Shown one piece after another: positions 35,001-41,196 of a DNA stretch of 41,196 bases (within the stretch, counting starts at the first letter, position 1; each line of letters opens with the position of its first letter). A model generated the notes under the pieces. It saw only the letters and a list, made by a program, of their open reading frames with translations. It was not told the DNA's origin and did no database searches. The translations under genes and the position numbers were made by a program. Source of the stretch: Priapulus caudatus (lineage: Eukaryota; Priapulida; Priapulimorpha; Priapulimorphida; Priapulidae); the NCBI RefSeq assembly GCF_000485595.1, contig NW_014577483.1:77689-118884 (forward strand), read 5' to 3'.

Positions 35001-38000
35001 AACATTAAAACATTTTAGAAATTCCCCTACCTTGCTGACTTCAACATCAGGGATGCACAGACTATTGTTCTTCTCGCGTCCAATCTTTGCGCCCATGCAC
35101 GTGACAACAAACAATGACCCTCGATCTACATGCTCGGAGGCCTGTACTATTGCTCGAATGCAGGGCGGCCATTGTGATGTCAACTCTGAAATAGAACATT
35201 CCTTACAGTGACTGCTGAGCTTGAAGTGCCAGATAAACTACTTTGACAACCCAAGCAACGTGCAAGTGATACCAAGTCGTTTAACGTCATTATACTTTAT
35301 GTAATAAAACCAGACATGTATCACTAGTACTTGTGATATGCGTTTGGTGGCATGCATACAATAAACCTGTGCACCACGACTCTTGAAGTGTAAAGACTCT
35401 CAAAACGTCCAAACACAAGATGACACTATCTTTTCCAATTTATTATTAAAAATCAATAAACGATCAAAAGATTAATAAAGTTTTACTTACCCTGTATTAC
35501 TATATTACATTTCTATTAGCACTGGACGTTCAGACCTACATGCACACTACTACACACAGCTCCACACTTCTAAAATGTAATGTTTAATGTTTCATACGAA
35601 CCATTTTCTTCTTCTTGCAGAATTGGCTCAGTGGCAGTGGTTTCAATGACGTCACGGCCGTCACTGTTACTAGTGCTACTGGCAGAGCTTTCCTCGCATT
35701 CCCCTTCTTCCCGTGTGGACCCCTCTACACTGCCCTGATCACTATCGTACTCCATGCTTTCATCGTCCCCACTAACATGCGTCTTTACGCGAACTACCTT
35801 TGGCTTTTTCGTACGTCTCGCCTTATTAACGGTAAGCAAACCACCTTCGCCATTCGCAGCATTGAAAGCGCGACTGCTTTCATTGTCAATTGGCTGCTGC
35901 AGCTCAGCTAAACACGGATCACTGCTTGAGACTTTCTTACGGCAACCAGAGTCACTGCGATGGCCGTCCTCTACGTCAGCCCTAGTTCCACCCTTTGATT
36001 TCCGCCTGTCCCGTTTGTGGCTCTTTTTGTGATGGTGTTCGGACTTCCTTTTGGAATGTTTCTTATGTTTGTGTTTATGCTTCTCGAGATTATTATTCTC
36101 AGAGTCTTTCGATCTACGGATGCTCTTCGATTGGTGTTTGCGATGCCGCCTTTCAGTTTTCTCATCCTAAGAGCAAAAAAAAGACGTGTTACTTACTTTT
36201 TTTGTCTGTGCAACAAAAAGGTTCCACGACGGAGTCAATGTACTGGTAGAGATACCGAATAGAACGAAAACCCCAAACCTATTTCATTGACTCCCGCATG
36301 GTTTCAAGGAATGACGGTTTCAGTGAGAACTGCTTACAGGGGGCATTTACCATGAACCTGATGTCGAAGGCTCAGAGAATGAAGACTTTTCGTCATGCCA
36401 GTCACGGGGTCCTGCAGAAAGCGACCACAGTTTTGTGTGCACACAACGCCGGTAGGCATCGCTTTTGCTATTCAAACAAATGACTGGAGACCCAAAGGAA
36501 ATGTCCATCATGTAGCAAAGTTTATACACTAGAACTTTAATAAATCGGTTGAACTTTGGCTGGATAACAAGTCAAGTGGTAATTAGCAAGTAATGATTAT
36601 TCTCTATTTTCTGTAGGTTTGTACCTCGGATTCGCTATCAGTGCCTTTCTTTTTATGCCTCTTCTTTTTTGCAGTCTTGGTTTTTCTTGTGTTGTCCTCG
36701 TCTTTACGGGTGGGGTCAGCTGCTGCCCCCTGGTGGTACTGTGACTGGTCATAGCTGGGCTGTTGCACGGCAATTTGTGAGTGGAACTCGTAGTTCTGCG
36801 ATTGTTCGTCGAACCGATAGTAGACGCCAGTTGTTGAATTATAATGTAGGCAGCGCTCCTGTAGGCAACAATTATTAAACATAGATTACGTTCTACAGCA
36901 AAACACTCGATCACTACAATTCCCTAATTATTATTTCAAAAATTCAAAACGTACTTCAGGAGTAGAAATTAACTTTTGAACAAGGGAGTCCAACGGACTC
37001 CCTGCCCTCAAAAAGAGGGAGTCCGCGGCAAAATGAGGGAGTCCGCAGTCTGAAGTTCAAAATTAAAGATATTAACAATAACCCATGTGCTTATTTTGAA
37101 GATTCATGGGGTTGCACGTCTGCCAAATTTTCTTTGGACATTTGCTGAAAAAATACAGTAATTCCGTGAGACCTTGCTCCGGAATGAACTAGTTCGTATG
37201 GCAGAATTTTCAGGGAGTCACACGGACTCCTGCATATGTCAAATCAGGGAGTCCGACAGTAAATCAGGAAGTATTTGACTCCGGACTCCCGTTAATTTCG
37301 CACCCTGGTACTTGCATTAAGGATACTCTACAGGTTTTAGGCAAAATTTTACCGATTTTTAATTTTCGACTTTATTCGATGGCTAACACTATGTGCCACC
37401 TCTGTATATATGCTCATTTCTCCATATAACGGTACATGTGAACTTTTAGAGCGTTTTGATTGCCCGCGTACACGTGTAGTAAGCAGCAGCTGACGTCACT
37501 GATGACGTCAGAGACATGATATTCACTACACCAGTATCATTCAGCATCAACCCTCCTACAGCTGTCATCTGCCAGTGATAGTTGAAATTGCCGCGCGACC
37601 GAAAATAGCCCCGTTTCCCTTGTTACACACTTTGCATTTAGGCGCGTGTTTGTTGACACATAGCTTAGTAACTGCATGCAGTACACATCGTACGCGCGTT
37701 TTGCATGAAAGTGCGGTGGTAACCTGAGTAACCTCGTAATTTCTCACAATTTCTCAAGGTGCATGGAACATATTACCAATTTAGTGGTGTCAGTTAGTCA
37801 TGGATATGTCACAGTAAGTACTAACAGTAGATGTTTCACATACGTTCACCTATTTTGCACACAGGTGGTCGATCATTGTGAAAAATAGAAAAATGCTGAT
37901 TTCTCCGTTTCGATTTCTGACATAGTAGCTGATGTATAAATGGATATTTCTCTGTGATTACAACTCGGATTAATTTAATTTTACACTAGTTTTAATGGTA

Positions 38001-40460
38001 ACATATTGCTGTAAAAATGTGCGTCAGGGATTGTTATTAAGTGCCGTATTTTATTAGTTATGCCTCTTTATTCGCTAAAATTTTGTCCATATTGTGCTTG
38101 ACATGTGGCAAAAAATGTGTATCCTCTCTCTTTCTGGTAGTTGAGAAATATCCAAAATACCATTTTTACATAAAAATTCAAAATAGAATTTTCAGGGAGT
38201 CACACGGACTCCTGCATATGTCAAATCAGGGAGTCCGACAGTAAATCAGGGAGTATTTGACTCCGGACTACCGTTAATTTCGCACCCTGGTACTTGCATT
38301 AAGGATACTCTACAGGTTTTAGGCAAAATTTTACCGATTTTCCATTTTCGACTTTATTCGATGGCTAACACTATGTGTCACCACTGTATATATGCTCATT
38401 TCTCCATATAACGGTACATGTGAACTTTGAGAGCGTTTTGATTGCCCGCGTACACGTGTAGTGAGCAGCAGCTGACATCACTGATGACGTCAGAGACATG
38501 ATACAACCAGAATTTTCATGATATTCACTAAGCCAGTATCATTCAGCATCAATGCTCCTACAGCTGTCATCTGCCAGTGATAGTTGAAATTGCCGCGCCA
38601 CCGAAAATAGCCCCGTTTCCCTTGTTACACACTTTGCATTTAGGCGCGTGTTTGTTGACACATAGCTTAGTAACAGCATGCAGTACACATCGTATGCGCG
38701 TTTTGCATAAAAGTGCGGTGGTAACCTGAGTAACCTCGTAATTTTTCACAATTTCTCAAGGTGCATGGAACATATTACCAATTTAGTGGTGTCAGTTAGT
38801 CATGGATATGTCACAGTAAGTACTAACAGTAGATGTTTCACATACGTTCACCCATTTTGCACACAGGTGGTCGATCATTGTGAAAAATAGAAAAACGCTA
38901 ATTTCTCCATTTCGATTTCTGACATAGTTGCCGATGTATAAATGGATATTTCTCTGTGATTACAACTCGGATTAATTTAATTTTACACTCGTTTTAATGG
39001 TAACATATTGCTGTAAAAAAGTGCGTTATTAAGTGCCGTATTTTATTAGTTATGCCTCTTTATTCGCTAAAATTTTCAATTCTAACACACAAATTGATTT
39101 TTAAACAGTTTTTTCCATTTTTCTCGATAAATATAAAACTTAAAGAAAAATCCTGACGCACTATTTTGGTCCATATTGTGCTTAACATGTGGCAAAAAAT
39201 TTGTATCCTCTCTCTTTCTGGTAGTTGAGAAATATCCAAAATACCATTTTTACATAAAAATTCAAAATCTTTGTGGTAACATAATTAGGTGCTGGAAATT
39301 TTATGAAATTTTTTGGCTTGAGCATAGAGATATATCTCCTCTATAAATAAAACAAGTGATTGATTCCATTCATTCGCCAATAAACGTTTAATCTTCATTA
39401 GAGCAATACCCGTGCAAAAGGTGGAGAGTATCCTTAATGAATTAGGTAAAGCTTTTATTTGGATGCACACACTGCGAAATTAATCGTAAGATATGATGAT
39501 GAATGCAATATGATTTATACTGTGACGTTAACTAGTTACTGCATACTTGGTTCCACTTACAGAATCATAATAGTAGCCGGTGTTGAAATCATAGTATAAA
39601 CCATAATTTTCGTCGTAAACGTAACCAGTTTGATGCATGGCATCCTCCGCTGCAGACTTTAGGCTTTCTGCAATCGAGACCTGCAAGGAAAGGCGTAACT
39701 TACACATTGTTCATCCTAATTAGTATAACTTACATTGGAAAGGATCTGTGATTTTTAAGACACTTGAAAAGAGGAATAATTTTAACACAAGAATTGGGAG
39801 AATTTCAATTTCTGATAGATATACAAGAACTCAAAAAATGTAGCTCTGTTGTGATAAGCACTTAGTAGCATATTTGAAGTGAGCATTTTACAAACACAAG
39901 ATGTGACGGTAGAGTTATCTACGAATTACACTGTTGATATACAGTACAATATACACTGTTGATACAAGTGCTGTTGCTTATGGAATGTTTTTGTTCATCC
40001 CTGAAAGAAGCTAGGACCTTCTACTTCTTCTACTTCTACTCTATATTGGCACCATCAACATGCTGATGATTTTGCCAACGGGAGGCAATCTTCGTATATA
40101 TATCTTCGTATAGACCTGTACAGACTAGTACTTATATAATGGTCATACATTCTCATGTTGGATTGATGCAAGTACGAGACTATATGGACCTGGATCAAGT
40201 TTTACCTGGTTTTCCCCATGGCTACTCAGCCAGGCAGCATCCTGAATGTCGGTTGATTTACTTATTTCTGAGGCTGTTGCAGAGACTGAGGTAGAGAGGG
40301 CATGCATAGGTAATTCCTCATTGCCACCTGTCCTCGGACTAACAAGTTCACTTGCTAAAAGCTTGTCAGTCTGCACAGCAACATCACACAATTCCTTCTT
40401 TCCTTCTTCTGTCGTTTTCTCTGATTTACACTTGTGAGGTTCTCCTTTCAACGTTATCAC
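32041..40460 (-). CDS. AGGF1: AGGF1 orthologue (G-patch and FHA domain protein), N-terminal exon(s) outside the window
   Basis: Eleven phase-compatible exons: 40460-40206, 39680-39561, 36858-36625, 36166-35602, 35185-35031, 34617-34516, 34063-33895, 33699-33617, 33323-33193, 32986-32887 and 32430-32041, giving 767 residues in the window. The first holds the DVAVQTD motif. Exons 2-3 form an OCRE-like Tyr-rich domain (YGLYYDFNTGYYYDS). Exon 4 is Lys/Arg/His-rich then acidic. Exons 5-7 are the FHA domain (IGRE, VSKVHAE, GSQNGTF) and HIHEGTDTCDECEPGQV. Exons 8-9 carry KKRYGLE and EEAPASV. Exons 10-11 are the G-patch (MLKKMGWSEGQSLGK, KAGLGS). Order and motifs match human AGGF1, known as an angiogenic factor in vertebrates; OCRE and G-patch are RNA-processing domains. 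The coiled-coil N-terminus is missing. The donor of exon 4 (ATG|GTTCGT) and of exon 3 (GAG|GTACAA) are weak. No in-frame disruption seen. Confidence 0.95.
36957..37307. mobile_element. hAT-like non-autonomous element, GTACTT target duplication
   Basis: Starts CAGGAGTAGAAATTAAC and ends GTTAATTTCGCACCCTG, imperfect terminal inverted repeats with CAGG...CCTG ends. Flanking 6-bp GTACTT occurs on both sides (36951-36956 and 37308-37313). The interior is rich in GGGAGTCC direct and inverted motifs. No transposase. It lies in an AGGF1 intron. A 6-bp duplication fits some animal hAT groups. Confidence 0.75.
37203..39268. repeat. Two-copy tandem duplication of about 1 kb in an AGGF1 intron
   Basis: Copy 1 is 37203-38184 and copy 2 is 38185-39268. 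Both start in AGAATTTTCAGGGAGTC and end in TACATAAAAATTCAAAAT. They differ by scattered substitutions and a few indels: copy 2 has about 20 extra bases near 38500 and about 88 near 39077-39165, and copy 1 has about 10 extra near 38025. The duplicated unit begins inside the hAT-like element 36957-37307, so duplication followed that insertion. Confidence 0.9.
37491..37510. promoter_or_regulatory. Pair of perfect CRE palindromes
   Basis: TGACGTCA occurs at 37491-37498 and 37503-37510, the consensus CREB/ATF site. They lie in an AGGF1 intron, in copy 1 of the 1-kb duplication. Copy 2 keeps one (38485-38492) and has TGACATCA in place of the other. Binding is not shown by sequence alone. Confidence 0.4.
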
Positions 40461-41196
40461 CTGTACAAACAAGTACAACAATGAATGCATTAATAACTTT
40501 AGGTGTTTCATGAGCATGAAGCTAGATTAAGGGCAAGTTCTGACAACACGCAAGTGAACACTTTCAGCACAAGGTAAAGTACACGTAAAAATTTGGGAGA
40601 ATAACGTGCTAGTGTTATACACAACTTTAGTCACAAGACTCAAGACTAGCTCTACACACGTGTATTCCTTCACTCTGCCACAGGGCTATACAAACTACAG
40701 AAGAACCTGGCCGGCTGAGCCATTACCTGGCCGGCTGAGCACTTACCTGGCCAGCTGAGGCTTTACCTGGCTGGCTGAGCCCTTACCTGGCCGGCTGAAC
40801 CATTACCTGGCCGGCTGAACCATTACCTGGCCAGCTGAGCCCTTACCTGGCCGGCTGAGCCACGGCACCACGGCCAGCTGAGCCATTACCTGGCCGGCTG
40901 AGCCATTACCTGGCCGGCTGAGCCCTTACCTGGCCGGCTCAGCCACGACTAGCTGAGCCCTTACCTGGCCGGCGGAGCCACGGCACCACGGCCAGCTGAA
41001 CCATTACCTGGCCGGCTGAAACCTTACCTGGCCGGCTGAGCCCTTACCTGGCCGGCTGAGCCCTTACCTGGCCGGCCGAGGAAGAGTTTACAGAGGCGGA
41101 CTAGTCTAAAGCCAACATGATTATTTTGCCAGCTATTGGCATTGCTACTACAGTAAAACTCGCATAAGTCGGCACTTTTGGGAGCAGCATTTTTCT
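40461..41196 (-). other. AGGF1 intron upstream of the first in-window exon
   Basis: The acceptor TTTGTACAG at 40461-40469 opens exon 40460-40206. No coding exon for the expected coiled-coil is visible between here and 41196, and the interval is dominated by a 20-bp minisatellite. Confidence 0.6.
40706..41082. repeat. 20-bp GC-rich minisatellite, about 19 units
   Basis: Unit close to ACCTGGCCGGCTGAGCCCTT in plus orientation, with variants (CCAGCTGA, GGCTGAACCATT, GGCACCACGGCC). In the AGGF1 sense orientation most units read CAG|GTAAGG or CAG|GTAATG, a consensus 5' splice site. Units vary by a few bases and some are truncated, as expected of slippage or unequal crossing-over. Confidence 0.9.

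Noticed and set aside
37565-38749. Two 60-codon minus frames (37565-37747 and 38567-38749) with near-identical Cys-containing peptides
   Set aside because: They are the same part of the 1-kb duplication; most differences between them are amino-acid changing, so no sign of protein-level selection.
40706-41082. Possible CRISPR-like array
   Set aside because: Units are contiguous 20-bp repeats with no unique spacers, in an animal gene intron; it is a minisatellite.

Overview
This is a eukaryotic, animal-type window: conserved metazoan genes are broken by many short phase-compatible GT-AG introns, and the DNA between them is AT-rich and full of microsatellites and small DNA transposons. The vertebrate-type telomere unit TTAGGG occurs in one repeat, and one transposon of a kind I recall from mollusc and other non-arthropod invertebrate genomes is present. 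Together these suggest a non-arthropod invertebrate (lophotrochozoan, priapulid or invertebrate deuterostome). I cannot name the species.

Layout: 1-4625 holds no gene I can support, only microsatellites and a perfect 71-bp palindrome with target-site duplications. 4934-9163 (minus) is a two-exon gene for a large secreted glycine-rich, acidic protein that I do not recognise. Its second exon carries two compensating one-base frameshifts. 9164-12300 is simple-sequence DNA (CA/CG-rich arrays, a 155-bp tandem duplication with repeated TATA-like motifs, an AT-rich tandem repeat). 12978-16386 (minus) is a seven-exon LYAR orthologue (nucleolar zinc-finger protein), and every exon junction keeps frame. 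16600-24400 is a transposon-dense intergenic tract: at least six inverted-repeat elements, several nested, with target-site duplications visible for most, plus a 465-bp assembly gap inside one of them. 24497-26824 (plus) is a 775-codon C2H2 zinc-finger gene with its whole coding region in one very GC-rich exon. 26825-31900 looks like 3' UTR or intergenic DNA with no supported gene. 32041-40460 (minus) holds eleven exons of AGGF1 (OCRE, FHA and G-patch domains). Its N-terminal coiled-coil exon must lie beyond 41196. Its introns contain a hAT-like element, a 1-kb tandem duplication and a minisatellite in which most units carry a consensus 5' splice site in the sense orientation.

The four genes do not form an operon or pathway. 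LYAR (nucleolar/ribosome biogenesis, transcription), the zinc-finger protein and AGGF1 (nuclear and RNA-linked domains) are ordinary animal genes. The unusual material is the unrecognised secreted protein, the transposon nest, and the splice-donor minisatellite.
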